Below are positions 21,545 through 33,829 of a DNA stretch of 64,000 nt, piece after piece (position 1 is the first letter of the stretch; each line of letters begins with the position of its first letter). The translations under genes were made by a program, and so were the position numbers. The notes beneath the pieces were generated by a model, which did not search any database, was not told the DNA's origin, and saw nothing but the letters and a program-made list of their open reading frames with translations. Source of the stretch: Russula earlei (lineage: Eukaryota > Basidiomycota > Agaricomycetes > Russulales > Russulaceae); the NCBI GenBank assembly GCA_025769875.1, contig JAGFNK010000191.1, positions 1 to 64,000 on the forward strand, in the 5' to 3' direction.

Positions 21545-21990
21545 AGAAGTTGCCCGCGGTGCTCATGACGCAATCATGGTTGCTACAAGAGGTATGTCTC
21601 TGTGTTTATTGTCCGTCACAGCAGATGCAGAGACCTTGTAGCACCATGCGCACCCGGACAATGGAGAGGGGAGTTGGTTGAACTTTTGGGCTTTTGTGTT
21701 GGGGAGAAATCGTCCGCGGTGCTCATGACGCGATCATGGTTGCTACAAGGGGTATGTCTCTGTGTTTTTTGTCCGTCACGGCAGATATTGAGATCTCGTA
21801 GCACCCTGCGCACCCGGGCAATAGAGAGGGGAGTTGGTTGATTTTGCGTTGGGGAGAAATCGCCCGGGTGCTCATGACGCGATCATGGCTGCTACAAGAG
21901 GTGTGTCTCTGTGTTGATTGTCCGTCACAGCAGATGTTGAGATATTTTAGCACCCTACGCACCCGGGCAATAGCGAGGGGAGATGGTTGA
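21545..21990. repeat. Tandem array of three ~150-160 bp units, copy 2
   Basis: Same three units as at 9275-9725, with only scattered single-base differences, so the array is older than the duplication. Confidence 0.85.
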
Positions 21991-22330
21991 ACATTTTTGT
22001 GTTTTTATGTTTAAGAATTAATACGTTACGCTTACGATGAGAAACACGGACTCTCGCTAAAATCACGGCAACACCCGTATAATTAAATCTCCGAAAGCTG
22101 TGCATGCCGTTGACGACAGCGGACGAATCCTCCAGACAAGAGCCATGCCCGTGAGTGTTACTTTCACTGCATCGCAGAGTAAACTTAGGGTGGGTTTGTC
22201 CTGCTTTACCATCTGAGCTTTTCGTCATAATGGATGTCACTTGGTAGCTTCAGATGTACCACTGCCAGTAGGAGCAGCTGTCGGTGGTTTCGGGCACGAT
22301 GGGATTTTCGAAATGAGGATCTGACATTAC

Positions 22331-22852
22331 ATGTCGCAGCTAGAATCAAACTTCAACCGCTTCGTAGAGGTTGGCAGAGGTAAGCCTTGGTGATACCTTC
22401 CTTTTCAAAACTGATAAACCTTCTTCAAGTTGTGCTCCTCAAAGCCGGTCCTTATGCAGGTCACATCGCAGTCATTGTTGAAATAATTGACCACAACAGG
22501 GTAGGAGGAACGATGCCATATACATCCCTTCTTGGTCTCCTCACATGGTTATCAGGCAATCATCGATGGTCCCACAACCGGCGTCCCGCGCCAAGCTTTC
22601 CCTTATCGACACCTTACCCTCACACCTTTGACCGTCTCAAAACTTCCGCGCAATGCAGGCTCTGGCACGGTGAAGAAATATGTCGACAAACCTGGCATTG
22701 TTACGAAATGGGAGTCGACGGCGTGGGCAAAGAAACGTGCTGCTGCAGGGAAGCGGCGAACACTCTCAGACTTTGAACGTTTCCAAGTCATGTTACACAA
22801 AAAGTCGCGACGCGATAAGGTGCGGAAGGTGCTCAAGGCTGCAAAGGCATGA
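22331..22852 (+). CDS. RPL14: 60S ribosomal protein L14 (eL14)
   Basis: Three exons, 22331-22379, 22430-22500 and 22556-22852, with introns of 50 and 55 bp, give 138 residues, the usual length for fungal eL14. The protein begins MSQLESNFNRFVEVGRVV, followed by a KOW-like segment (LLKAGPYAGHIAVIVEIID), the conserved DGPTTGVPRQAFPYRHLTLT, then KWESTAWAKK and LSDFERFQVMLHKKSRRDKV near the basic C-terminus. eL14 is a structural protein of the large ribosomal subunit. This copy has no defects and is probably expressed; a decayed copy lies at 33310-33829. A minus-strand F-box relic converges on it from downstream. Confidence 0.93.
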
Positions 22853-23146
22853 GTTCGCCAGGGACAGAGCGAAGGTGGTGTTCGGTTTGGTCGGTGGCCG
22901 CGGGGCGTATGGCCATGACCTAATTTTACTGGGATCTGTCCTCAGTATGCCAATTGTCATCATTGTCTCATTATCACTCTTATGCAAATATGATATTAAC
23001 ATATGGCATGTTCTCAAGAGGATGCTTTAGCCTGAGTAATTTGGACCCTTACCTGACAACCGCCAAGCTGAGAGACACATTTCGACTGGCCCAAAGGCAC
23101 CGGCGTCGCACGTTGTCGCAGGTTCGCCGAGCATCTTACCTCGCTG

Positions 23147-23890
23147 TCACCTTTGCAAGTACAATTGGATTGCATGATAGGAAGTGTAAACAAATGCCCT
23201 GTCGCATGTCTTGAACGGTTCTGCGCGACTGATCAACTGGTGAAGTTGTGGGACCACAAAGTCGAGGGCCATGAAAAGTGTTGCGGTGAGTATGTTAAGA
23301 TGTGGAGCCTCGATTTGGGTTAGTAAGTCTTCAAAGTACTCGTGAACGCCACGGAAAAGAAGAACGGTGAGAGCAGGGAGAACAGAGCGAGCGAATAGAG
23401 GTCGAGGTCGAGTCGTCGGATCGGGTCGAGATTGAGGGGATTGGAATCCAAGGTGAAGGACTTGGAGTGTGGACATGACGGACAGGGCGGTGACCGAAGC
23501 CTTAACACGAATGGGGAACGAGCCAATGGTCGAGCATGACAAGGTGAGCGGCAGACAGGACAATGTCGCACAAGCTGATCCTCCTAGGAACGGATCCGAA
23601 AGGGACGTCGCCGCATGTTCTGAAATGTCAGCTGCGAGAATGGTTTCTGCATTGTGATGTTGGAAAGCGAAACAGGCACATGCGGTGGTGCTCCGAGTCG
23701 AGGCCAGCAGCAATGTTTCCACAGCGGTCGAGGTAAACTTGTCGCCGCCGAAAAGACTGGCAAGATGTCGAGCCTCTCAGATCGCAGGTATGCAAACACC
23801 ATGCATGTGCGATCCGTTTGACCCCAGTGCTGAGACATCCACTATCACCCGGTCTACAATCGATTGCTCAGTGGTCGAAAAGACATACGC
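23147..23890 (-). pseudogene. F-box/LRR-type gene relic (copy F3)
   Basis: Minus-strand C-terminal part of the F-box gene: STLQVLHLGFQSPQSRPDP, SVLPALTVLLFRGVHEYFEDL and a block ending VVPQLHQLISRAEPF, typical of the repeat part of agaricomycete F-box proteins. A shifted frame further upstream carries SERLDILPVF. Similarity ends at about 23890, before the F-box itself, at the junction with the transcription factor relic. Frame shifts and the lost 5' end make it non-functional. Confidence 0.7.
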
Positions 23891-24174
23891 CGTAATAAGA
23901 GATGACTGTTGAATGCAAGGAACCGCCTCGCACGCCCACACATGTGCACTGCTGTCTCTCCCGTTCCCACTTGCCTGGCCTCACCCCACTCTCACCTCCT
24001 CCCTCTCATCATAATGGCGTCCATTTTTACTCATGCGCTTTTAAAATCTGTCTACCTTTCCATCGCCCCTTCTCCCTAAATGCCGAACTCTGCCCATCCC
24101 CGCGCACCCTTGTTTTCTGTTTCCCCCTCCGATGATTTCCCCCCTTTACTAAACGCGAATATCTTCTTGCGCAG

Positions 24175-27170
24175 ATGAAACAGAAGGACAAGCTTATTGA
24201 TTCCCTCATAAAGCAGGTGCGTCTCTTCTCCCAATTCGACCTCGTCACATCAGCTCCATAACCCATATCTCTCTCCATCGAGGCATACCGCAACGCAACA
24301 TCTTCAAATGATCAACACCAGCAGAATGTGATCGCGTGGCTCGTCCGGCTACAGTCCTCCGTTCGCTCGCCTGCCCGCTCTGCCCCCGCCGCGCATCCGT
24401 TTCACCTCGACACGCGTGCCATAAAAGTCGCCGGCCAATCGGATGATGAATCCGACGAAAAGCCGGCATCCCAGGAGCGCGCTCAACAGCCCCCTCCCCT
24501 CGTCGGGCTCGGAAGATGTACCAGTGTCGCCCAACACCCTCGTAGAATCCAGACGATGCTGTTCCCATCGGGCTCCGTGTAAAGCTTGCGATCAGTACAT
24601 CCCACAGGTACCGCACTGGAAAAGACCTCTAAGGAAAATGCCGCAGCATTGGACGACGACGAAGTGGTGCGAGAATATTCTTGTCTGGATTGAACATTTT
24701 CTGGATTGATATGTTGCTTCTGGTTCTTTCGTATCGTTGATAGGGTGTCACCAACAAATCGTATTTCATGCCAGGCCCGTCTATGGATCTCGGTCAGTGC
24801 GAGTCATCAATCGACAAGACGAGTCCACCGGACATATTGATGCATAGGCTGGTGACGCCTGATGACATGGAGAAATGTAAGTCCATTATTGTATTCACGC
24901 CGACCTCGCATTGGCCAGCTTCCATCGCGGATTAATATTTCTGTGTACGAACTCTCATTCATACCTTCAATCGCAGCCGTTCATCTCACTGCATGAGCCC
25001 GAATTACACACGCCCTCCTTGACCTTTTCCCGGTATCGATTCTTGTTCACTGTTGGTACGTCACAACCCCCTCCCTCCAGCAACGTTCATGTGTTCACCT
25101 GCTATATTCCCCACATAGTCTGCGCAATCTCATTACGGTACTCGAAAAAGCGCAAAGTATACCCGATCGCCGCGCACCTTGCCAAGACGGCCGCGGCCAA
25201 TGCACTGATTGATGGATGGAACTCTGTTGAGCTGTGCCAAGCATAGATTCTCTTGAGCATCTATGCTGTGCCCGCCCGCTGGTGGGAAGAACATTGTAGT
25301 TGGTTGTACACCGGTCTCGCCATTCAGTATGTGGATCTTCCACATGTCATGGTCCAGACTGACTTGAACTCTGTGGCGCTAGAATTGCGCCAGATCTGAA
25401 TCCACATATTCTGCCTCCGAAGAAGCCGATTACGGAGCAGCAGGAGCTGGAGATGTTGAACCGCACCCGGATATGGCTAATCTGCTTTAACATCAACCGC
25501 CACAGTTTGGCAAGCCGTCGACGTTGAAAGAGGATTTGTGCGTTTTTTCTTCTCATTGACTTTCTCCCTCACTCGCTCGCCAATGATCGTTATCTAGCAT
25601 CTTGCGTAAATCTCCCGAATGGTACAAGTCCTCTCCGAACAGCCACCCTGTGCGTTGCGTTAACCGCTCCTCCCCATCTTCCCCTCCGCTAGCATTTGTA
25701 AACTTGGCTGACTTGTCCGCGCTTATCAGTATGACGTGCACATAATCGCTTACTTGTCGCTGGTCCATATTGTCAACAAATTCCACCAACAAGTTTTGTC
25801 GGATCCCACCGTACCCAATAGCTTGAATCGCTCAATCGACTTCCGCAGTGACGCTGGAACATGATCGGACCAACTGCCGCCAGGAGTGGGCAGAGCGCTT
25901 CGAATGGGATCCGGACCACCCGGGTACGTGGCATCCATCGTTTCGGCTATCTCGGACTCGTCTGACGTCGCCCCCGATCTTCTTACGTTACAGACGCCGC
26001 CTGCGAGTTCCGCGTATTGTATGGCGTTTGTTTTGCCAGATTCGCCGACTCAGCAATTACGCGAGGTTCGTCATGCTCTCTTTCAGGTTCCGAAATTCGC
26101 TCCAACGGGGCCTTGAAGTCGATGACGAGGTCTTCACAAGGGTGAGAGATTTCGCACCATCGTGAATGTTGGCCAAAATTGATATGACACCGGTATTGTT
26201 CAAGAGCCTGGAGAGCGCCAAGACCGTCGTCACGACGTTCTCATCGATTCCTTGGTCCCAACAGGTTACATACGTTTTGCACCAGATGGTGCGTGAAACT
26301 CTGGGCCACTTTGCTCTGAGCAAGACTAACGCTGAGATACGTTATTTCGTATTTGCCGCGTTTGCCTCGGCGTTCATTCTCAAGGTGCGCTGTCCCGCCT
26401 TCTATAGCCGCGTGGTCTTGGTTGGATTTCCGTCTTGCATCTGCTATAGCTTCTACGCCCAGAATGCTCAAGGTTTATCACCCCGGGGCTTGAAACAGAG
26501 GTCTACCAAAGTGATCGAACGCCTCATTGCCACGATCGGGTCTCCCCAAACTGCAATTGATGAGTGCCACACTCCAAAGTTGTACTCGCGCTTCCTGGCA
26601 AGCTTACTGGCGAAACATAAATGCGACGGCACGGCCCAAGGATGCATGCCTCACCAGGGACCACCATCACAGCAGACGCAGACCGGTTCGAGTACGCCAA
26701 GGTACCAGTAACCACCACAACCACCACAACCGCAACCACCACAGCAACAGCAACAACGACAGTAGCAGCAACTGGCCCCCCCGCCGCAGAACACAACCTC
26801 ATCGTCACTATCGTCAGGTGTTAGTGGCAACGCGGGCAACCCGGATTTGCATCAGTCCGTGCCACAGAATAGCGGGGCGACGGCTCTGCCCAATTTCATG
26901 AATGCAGTTTCGACGGAAGGACCAGGAAACTACGTCCTGGAACAACCACCCGATTTCATGTTTGGTGTCGCAGGCCAACCTGGTGAACTGATGGACTTGA
27001 CCTTTGACACAATCACCACGCCTGGGAACGATGTCTTGCTAGCGACTATGCAAGCGAATCAAAACCGTACATGGTGGCAGAAGATGATGATGCCAGGGTC
27101 AGCAGATGCTTGTCTTTGCATCATCTCGATCAGACTTGGGTTGACATTTAACACTCGCAGGTTCTTTTAG
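24175..27170 (+). pseudogene. Fungal-specific transcription factor (Zn2Cys6 family) relic lacking its zinc cluster
   Basis: The remains start at MKQKDKLIDSLIKQ (the linker coiled coil that follows the DNA-binding cluster) and include SYFMPGPSMDLG near 24765, ILMHRLVTPDDMEK, LHEPELHTPSLTFSRYRFLFT, IAAHLAKTAAANALIDGWNSVELCQA, NRTRIWLICFNINR, and the C-terminal QNRTWWQKMMMPG with a last splice to FF and stop 27170. These blocks match the fungal_trans-type transcription factors common in agaricomycetes. Defects: no Zn2Cys6 cluster upstream, TAG at 25244-25246 inside the conserved core, and frame shifts around 25510 and 25850. The lost 5' end coincides with the junction to the F-box relic, so truncation by rearrangement is likely. 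Confidence 0.75.
26704..26772. repeat. CAACCACCA / CAACAG simple repeat
   Basis: Short microsatellite within the former Gln/Pro-rich tail of the transcription factor, containing a TAG in the expected frame. Confidence 0.7.
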
Positions 27171-27809
27171 CTGACAGAAGAGGTGATTCAAGATCACACA
27201 AACACGATCGAAAATGGCACGAATACCTATCAGAACTTGCAACAACCTGCAGAAGGACTTCGCGGCCAAGCGCACCCGACCCGGTTACACTCGGTGGGTT
27301 TTCCCATGGATCCTTGAATCCACGCCATCTGATGGTAGAACCAGGACCTCTGGGCTCACGCGTCAGCCTGCCACATCTTTGCAACAATCCGGCTCATGAA
27401 ATGTTTGTTCCATCCACGCCTTCTACATCGCCCTTGTATCACTCTTCCCTTGTCCCTTCTCTGTGTCACCTAGGCACATCGTGCTGCTTGCTGTGGTATC
27501 TGCTTCGTTGCTTTGTATTGGGCCCGTCGGGTTTTTGAACGACTATTACGGTCCGGTAAGTTGCTTTTTTTCTTTTGTCTGCCCCGGGGGTAGACAGCCC
27601 TTTACTCTTGTGGTATTTGTTTCTCGTCTGAGCATTTGGTATCTGCTGTGTTTTTATTGCTTTTTGTCGTATTTAAAGGTATCGTCAATGAATCAAATGC
27701 ACATATATATTATTTTAGTGTTGTGTTATCTGGCTCGGCTATCGCCGACTTATCGGATATCCGAGTATCCCTGTCCTCGCAACAATTGCCGAACCCACTC
27801 CTACATCCC
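27171..27809. other. Spacer between transcription factor relic and NWD gene
   Basis: About 640 bp including a pyrimidine-rich stretch near 27400-27480 and no recognised gene. It must hold the NWD promoter; no clear TATA box is seen. Confidence 0.5.
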
Positions 27810-30800
27810 ATGTCGACCTCTAATCGTGCAGGAAAAAAGAGGGCAGGAAATTTGCGCTCGACTGCCGTCGCCGGATTAACCATCTCGCTCTTCGTCCTCA
27901 AGGAGACCGCAGATGCGATTCCTCCTCCTGCAGGATCTATCATAAAGGGTCCCCTCGGTGGACTACTTCACGTCGTTGACATCGTCCAGGTAATCTATGC
28001 CACTCCGACAACCGAGAAATGATATGATATTGTCATACCCCAGACCACGACCAACAACATCGATGACATCGACGAGCTGATAGGCCGCGTGAACACCCTG
28101 GAACAATCCGTTTTCAGGCCGCTCAAAGGTAAACAAGATATCCCGGAATCCGTCGTCGATTTCGTCACAAAGTTTTCCAAGTGATTAGTCTTCTGCCCCG
28201 TTCTCAAATTGGGTGCAATCGTGGCGAGCTGATCCTGATCCCGATTCAGGTCTCTTGAAACCATCACGGATGACCTGCAAACGATCGCGTCGCGTGGAAG
28301 GTTGACCCGAATTCTCCGTAGTAGAGAAGATGCGGCTTCCATCCAGGGCCAGATAAAAGGGATCACGGGCCTCATCGAAGACTTTCTTGCAAGTTTCCTC
28401 CTTGGTCATACGGCTTGATCAGTTCTGATATCTTCGCGAGTCTAGGCTGAAGGGGTTGTGAGCCTCCAAATACAAGGCATTGTGCGTTATTCTCCGAAAT
28501 TCCAGATGTGTCTCGTTCATCTCCATCTGAATTGTTCAGGAAATTCGGCGCGAGGTTCAGGAGGGGAATCAGCGCGTGGTTCGGGAGGTGGTACGTTTAT
28601 CTCATCGTAACCAATTGGATATCTTCGACTGATAGGTCACCCAGCAAGCACTCCATGATGTCTGTGGTGAGAGAAACTGTTACAGCACGCCGAAATTTAT
28701 TCAACCTTGGTTTTAGTTCACGATGATCTATCCAACTTTCCTCGAGCTCACAAGGCACGCTTTAATTGTCCCGATGAGAGAAAGAGGCATGCATGTTTTC
28801 AAGACACACGCGAGGATCTGTTGGCCACCGTCTATCAATGGATCAATAACTCGACCGAGGCTATACAAAAACAACGCCCCGTCACTGCTCCGGTTCATCC
28901 TATTCACGTCAATCCAAACAGGCGCCGCATCTTCTGGTTGTCTGGTGTGGCCGGTGCCGGCAAGTCCACCATCGCACAAAGCGTTGCCGAGTATTGTGAC
29001 AGCAACAATTGGCTTGCCGCGAGTTTCTTCTTCTCAGGAAACGATAGCGAGCGAAACAATCCAGAGCTTGTATTCAGCTCAATTGCTCACCAACTGGGCA
29101 CGACGTTCCACCAACCACTCGCGCGTTTTATGCAAGAGGCGTTCAAAGCCAATCCAGATATTTGGTATTCTGATCCATCAAACCAATTGCTAAAGCTCAT
29201 CATCGAACCGATCCAAAAGTCCATCAATACGGGGCAAGCATTTCCATCACCGGCTGTCATCGTGTTAGATGCCCTCGATGAGTGCAAAGACGACGACGCG
29301 ATCTCATCCATCGTGTCAGTGCTTTCGGCCCACATTGAACGCCTTCCGTTCTCCATTTTCCTCACGAGTCGACCCGAGCCTAAACTGCACGTGCCATCCC
29401 TCCCTCCTCATCTCCAGTCGCATACACATGCGCTCTTCCATCACGAGATTCCAAAATCGTCTGTGGACCATGACATCGAAATCTTCTTGTTGCATGAGCT
29501 CACTCATGTTGGGTCCCGCAACCATGGCCTCCGAGGACGTGATTGGTTTACTCAGGACGATGTCCGCACACTCGTCCAACTGTCAGATGGATCATTTATC
29601 TTTGCTGCCACCGCAGTTCGATTTATCGAAGATCCTAATCTCCTAAACCCGTTGGGACAGCTCCGTGAACTGGTCTCTGCCACACAAATCCCTGGGCAGT
29701 CGAATCAGTCTCCTTATCACCATCTAGACCAGCTGTACCTCACTGTGTTGCATAATGCATTTCCACCATCGTCATCCCATCCAGACACACTGGGTCGCCT
29801 GCGAAGGGTTCTTGGTTGTGTTGTCGTACTCTGTAACCCTCTCTCTGAACATTCGATATCATCATTGCTCTGCGACGATCCAAGCAAAGATATTCCGATA
29901 GAAAGCATTCTCCAGCGATTGCATTCAATCGTCATTGTTCCTTCGGACCCTGGGGCTGTCCAAGTGATGCATGCATCCTTCCCAGATTTCATCGTTGATC
30001 CGAACCGCTGCAAAGAGCCAGAATATCGAATTGATACCTCAATGCACCACGGCTATCTCGCCATCGATTGTCTGAAGAAGCTAAACAGGTTTCACCGGGA
30101 TATGTGCCAGATCCGAGACTATTCAAAGTTGAACAACGAAATTGGAGATATCTCAAAAAGAATCAGAGAAAACATTCCGCCCGCGATGCAATACGCCTGC
30201 CGTCATTGGGCGGATCATGTAGCAAATTCGCCACCATCGGACGAGCTGTTTGATGTCTTGAAAGCATTCTGCTTCGGTCACAGTTTGTACTGGGTTGAGG
30301 CTCTGAGTCTGATGGACTCGCTAAATGTGGCCATTCCGGCACTGCAACTTGCTCGACAAAGATTATCAGTGAGTTGTCTTAATTTTGGTGTGGACCGTTC
30401 ATCACATCATTATAGATGTTGGCCGACGTCAGGCTTCCAATTGGCATCATTGATATGCTGTACGATCTTGAACGGTTTACGCTTGAGTTCTTTGATCCCA
30501 TTAGCGTTGCAGCTCTGCATGTCTACCACTCTGCACTTCCATTCGCCCCACTGGGCTCCAAAACCCGTGCACACTTCCGCGGAGACCTGGAGGAATCTAT
30601 TACGGTCTTGAATGGGATGGAACAATCATGGAATGCGGAGCTGAGAACGATGGAGGGTCACAAAGATTCGGTCTTCGCCGTCGCGTTTTCGCCAGACGGC
30701 ACCAGGATTGTCTCTGGGTCATGGGATCGCACAGTCCGGATATGGGACACGAACACTGGCGCCACCGTCAAGACCCTCGAGGGCCACAAAGATTCGGTCA

Positions 30801-32392
30801 CAGCCGTCGCGTTTTCGCCAGACGGCACCCGGATTGTCTCTGGGTCACATGATCGCACAGTCCGGATCTGGGACACGAGTACTGGTGCCACCGTCAAGAT
30901 CCTCGAGGGCCACAAAGATTCGGTCAGAGCCGTCGCGTTTTCGCCAGACGGCACCCGGATTGTCTCTGGGTCACATGATCGCACAGTCCGGATCTGGGAC
31001 ACGAGTACTGGTGCCACCGTCAAGACCCTCGAGGGCCATAAAGATTCGGTCAGAGCCGTCGCGTTTTCGCCAGACGGCACCCGGATTGTCTCTGGGTCAA
31101 AGGATCGCACCGTCCGGATCTGGGACACGAGTATTGGTGCCACCGTCAAGACCCTCGATGACCACGAAGATTGGGTCACAGCCGTCGCGTTTTCGCCAGA
31201 CGGAACCCGGATTGTCTCTGGGTCAAAGGATCGCACAGTCCGGATCTGGGACACGAGTACTGGCGCCACCGTCAAGATCCTCGAGGGCCACAAAGAATCG
31301 GTCACAGCTGTCTCGTTTTCGCCAGACGGCACCCGGATTGTCTCTGGGTCAAAGGATCGCACAGTCCGGATCTGGGATCCGAATACTGGCGCCACCGTCA
31401 AGACCCTCGAGGGCCACAAAGATTGGGTCTTTGCCGTCGCGTTTTCGCCAGACGGCACCCGGATTGTCTCTGTGTCTACGGATCGCACAGTCCGGATCTG
31501 GGATCCGAATACTGGCGCCACCGTCAAGATCCTCGAGGGCCACAAAGATTTGGTCTTTGCCGTCGCGTTTTCGCCAGACGGCACCCGGATTGTCTCTGGG
31601 TCAAAGGATCGCACAGTCCGGATCTGGGACACGAGTACTGGTGCCACCGTCAAGACCCTCGAGGACCACAAAGATTGGGTCACAGCCGTCGCGTTTTCGC
31701 CAGACGGAACCCGGATTGTCTCTGGGTCTTGGGATCGCACAGTCTGGATCTGGGACACGAGTACTGGCGCCACCGTCAAGATCCTCGAGGGCCATAAAGA
31801 TTCGGTCACAGCCGTCGCGTTTTCGCCAGACGGCACCCGGATTGTCTCTGGGTCACACGATCGCACAGTCCGGATCTGGGACACGAATACTGGCGCCACC
31901 GTCAAGATCCTCGAGGGCCACAAAGATTGGGTCTTTTCCGTCGCATTTTCGCCAGACGGCACCCGGATTGTCTCTGGGTCTTCGGATCGCACAGTCCGGA
32001 TCTGGGACACGAGTTCTGGCGGCACCGTCAAGATCCTCGAGGGCCACAAAGATTGGGTCTTTGCCGTCGCGTTTTCGCCAGACGGCACCCGGATTGTCTC
32101 TGGGTCAGAGGATAACATAGTCCGGATATGGGACACGAGTACTAGTGCCGCCATCCAGACCCTCGAGAGCGACTGGACATCAGCCCGTGCCATTGCGATA
32201 CATGGTTTGTATTGCAGTATTGATGGGTGGGTCTTTAAAACTCATGGCACTCATACCACGAGACTCTGTTGGATCCCCGCGTCTTGCAGGCCAGCACATC
32301 AAGATTCATACAAGTCTAGTCTAGTGCTATGTTCACGAGGTCGCACCGTTATCGTGCACTTCCCACCCAGTCAGTTATCGCAGCTGTCTTAA
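27810..32392 (+). CDS. NWD receptor: NACHT NTPase with C-terminal WD40 repeats
   Basis: STAND-class NLR-like protein. The first exon, 27810-27989, starts [15 protein letters not shown] and contains [20 protein letters not shown], typical of the agaricomycete NWD N-terminus. Small exons follow (28044-28180, 28251-28388, about 28450-28484, 28540-28593), including [17 protein letters not shown]. The main exon, about 28717-30368, has the P-loop [12 protein letters not shown], Walker [14 protein letters not shown] and [10 protein letters not shown]. After a 47 bp intron (30369-30415) the last exon carries twelve WD40 units of exactly 42 residues and a closing DGWVF...RPAHQDSY segment. Such proteins sense targets with the propeller and signal through the N-terminus; fungal HET-D/E homologues control incompatibility. 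One concern: the exon at 28251 meets TGA or a shifted frame at 28257-28259, so the N-terminus may be broken. NACHT and WD40 parts are open throughout. Confidence 0.8.
30653..32164 (+). repeat. Twelve tandem 126 bp WD40-encoding units
   Basis: Twelve units, each exactly 126 bp (12 x 126 = 1512), all in frame, each encoding EGHKDSV...[16 protein letters not shown].. with GH and WD dipeptides. Units are nearly identical at the DNA level, and changes are concentrated in a few codons: residue 6 (Ser/Trp/Leu), residue 8 (Phe/Thr/Arg), residue 24 (Trp/His/Lys/Ser/Glu/Thr) and residues 33-35. Confidence 0.95.
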
Positions 32393-33018
32393 GTGGCTAA
32401 GATGACATTCGAGTTGGCTTCTGGCGCTGCGCCCTTATTTAAAAGTCTTACATGCCAGCTCTACTTGCAATGCATATAATTACATTCCTTGTGAAAGAGA
32501 GGACAATTGTTGCAAGTGTAATTGTCTGCATTCCAGATTAGGCTTACAAGTGTAATTGTGTAAGTCGGCACTGTAGAATGCCGGTGCTGCCAAGAGGAAA
32601 GGTTCGTTCGCCCGAGGGGAACGACCAGACTCGGTACACACGTGAAGTGGAAAAATACAGGCGAGAAAAGGGCCTGCGTCGAGTTGCGCCTGTGAGCGAC
32701 CTAGGCAGGGTGGTCAATCGGGCGAGACTGGAGAACGCGGGATGAGAGCGCGGGCGAGATGCAAACGACAAATGAATAGCGAGACTGTTGCAATGTAGGA
32801 ACGACGTGGGCGATTGTGAGAAATAAGCGTCCGAGATAAGATTCTCGGTAGTGGTGGAAGGGGCAGGTGCTTCCTTTAGCGGCGATTAATAAATGGAAGA
32901 TTTTAAGCAGATGTGTGGGATGTCGTGTGTGTGCTTCAAGTTTTAAAATTTGAGAGCAGTGGATTTTTTTACTAGTATGCTATAATTGGTTTTGAGGAGA
33001 ATAATTAAATATCAGGCT
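32393..33018. other. Spacer after the NWD gene
   Basis: About 625 bp with no gene or repeat recognised. Similarity to the region upstream of RPL14 begins at about 33019. Confidence 0.5.
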
Positions 33019-33309
33019 AAAATCACGGCAACACCCGTATAATTATTAATAACACTCCGAAAGCTCTGCCTGCTTGCAAATCCACTCGTCAACGCCGTAG
33101 ACGGCAGCGGACGAATCCTCCAGACACGAGCGATGCCCGTCAGAGTAACTTTCACTGCATCGCAGAGAACACCCAGGGTGGGTTTGCACTGCTTTACCAT
33201 CTGAGCTTTTCGTCATGATGGATGTCACTTCGCAGCTTCAGATATACCAGTGCCAGTAGGAGCATCTGTCGGTGGTCTCGGGCACATTGGGACTTTCGAA
33301 TAACATTAC
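33019..33309. repeat. RPL14 upstream region, third copy
   Basis: Matches 22055-22330 and 9790-9893 (AAAATCACGGCAACACCCGT, GCGGACGAATCCTCCAGACA and following). This is probably the RPL14 promoter; it ties the three segments to a common ancestor. Confidence 0.8.
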
Positions 33310-33829
33310 TTGTCGCAGCTGGAATCAAACTTCAACCGCTTCGTAGAGGTTGGCAGAGGTAAGACTTGGTGGTACCTTCCTTTTCAAAACTGATGAACCC
33401 TCCTCAAGTTGTGCTCCTCAAAGCCGGTCCTTATGCAGGTCACATCGCAGTCATTGTTGAATAATTGACCACAATAGGGTAGGAGGAATAAAATCATACA
33501 CAGCCCTTCTTGGTCCTCACATGGTTATTCAGGCAATCATCGATGGTCCCACAACCGGCTTCCCGCGCCAAGCTTTCCTTTATCGACACCTTACCCTCAC
33601 ACCTTTGACTGTCTCAAAACTTCCGCGCAATGCAGGCTCTGGCACCGTGAAGAAACATGTCGACAAAACTGGCTTTGTTGCGAAATGGGAGTCGACGGCG
33701 TGGGCAAAGAAACGTGCTGCTGCAGAGAAGCGGCGAACACTCTCAGACTTTGAGCGTTTCCAAGTCATGTTACACAAAACGTCGCGACGCGATAAGGTGC
33801 GGAAGGTGCTCAAGGCTGCTAAGGCATGA
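33310..33829 (+). pseudogene. Ribosomal protein L14 pseudogene
   Basis: Copy of the 22331-22852 gene with the same exon/intron layout. The start codon position (33310-33312) reads TTG instead of ATG, and one A is missing in exon 2 near 33460, which shifts the frame (VIVEIIDHNR is lost) so a stop follows. The third exon is still open to the TGA at 33829, which can give a false impression of a short gene. Introns are retained, so this is a DNA-level duplicate and not a processed copy. Confidence 0.88.

Larger units (their letters stand above)
19179..22162. repeat. Segmental duplication, copy 2
   Basis: Sister of 6900-9893. It continues past 22162 into the RPL14 gene, which shows what copy 1 lost when Copia-C arrived. 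It lacks the Plavaka-like transposon at its left end. Confidence 0.93.

Noticed and set aside
22180..22240. tRNA-like string on the minus strand (AGCTCAGATGGTAAAGC).
   Set aside because: It resembles a D-arm only; no matching acceptor stem or T-loop follows.
21947..22240. Minus-strand frame MTSIMTKSSDGKA..., also seen at 33046-33228.
   Set aside because: It lies in the RPL14 upstream region, differs by many non-silent changes and a different C-terminus between copies, and probably reflects shared promoter DNA only.
26524..26839. Minus-strand frames rich in Val/Cys/Gly over the microsatellite.
   Set aside because: Translation of a simple repeat, not a gene.
30658..32193. A 511-codon antisense frame and a 470-codon second plus-strand frame across the WD40 array.
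   Set aside because: They arise because a 126 bp repeat (a multiple of three) stays open in other frames; the translations are low-complexity repeats with no domain.
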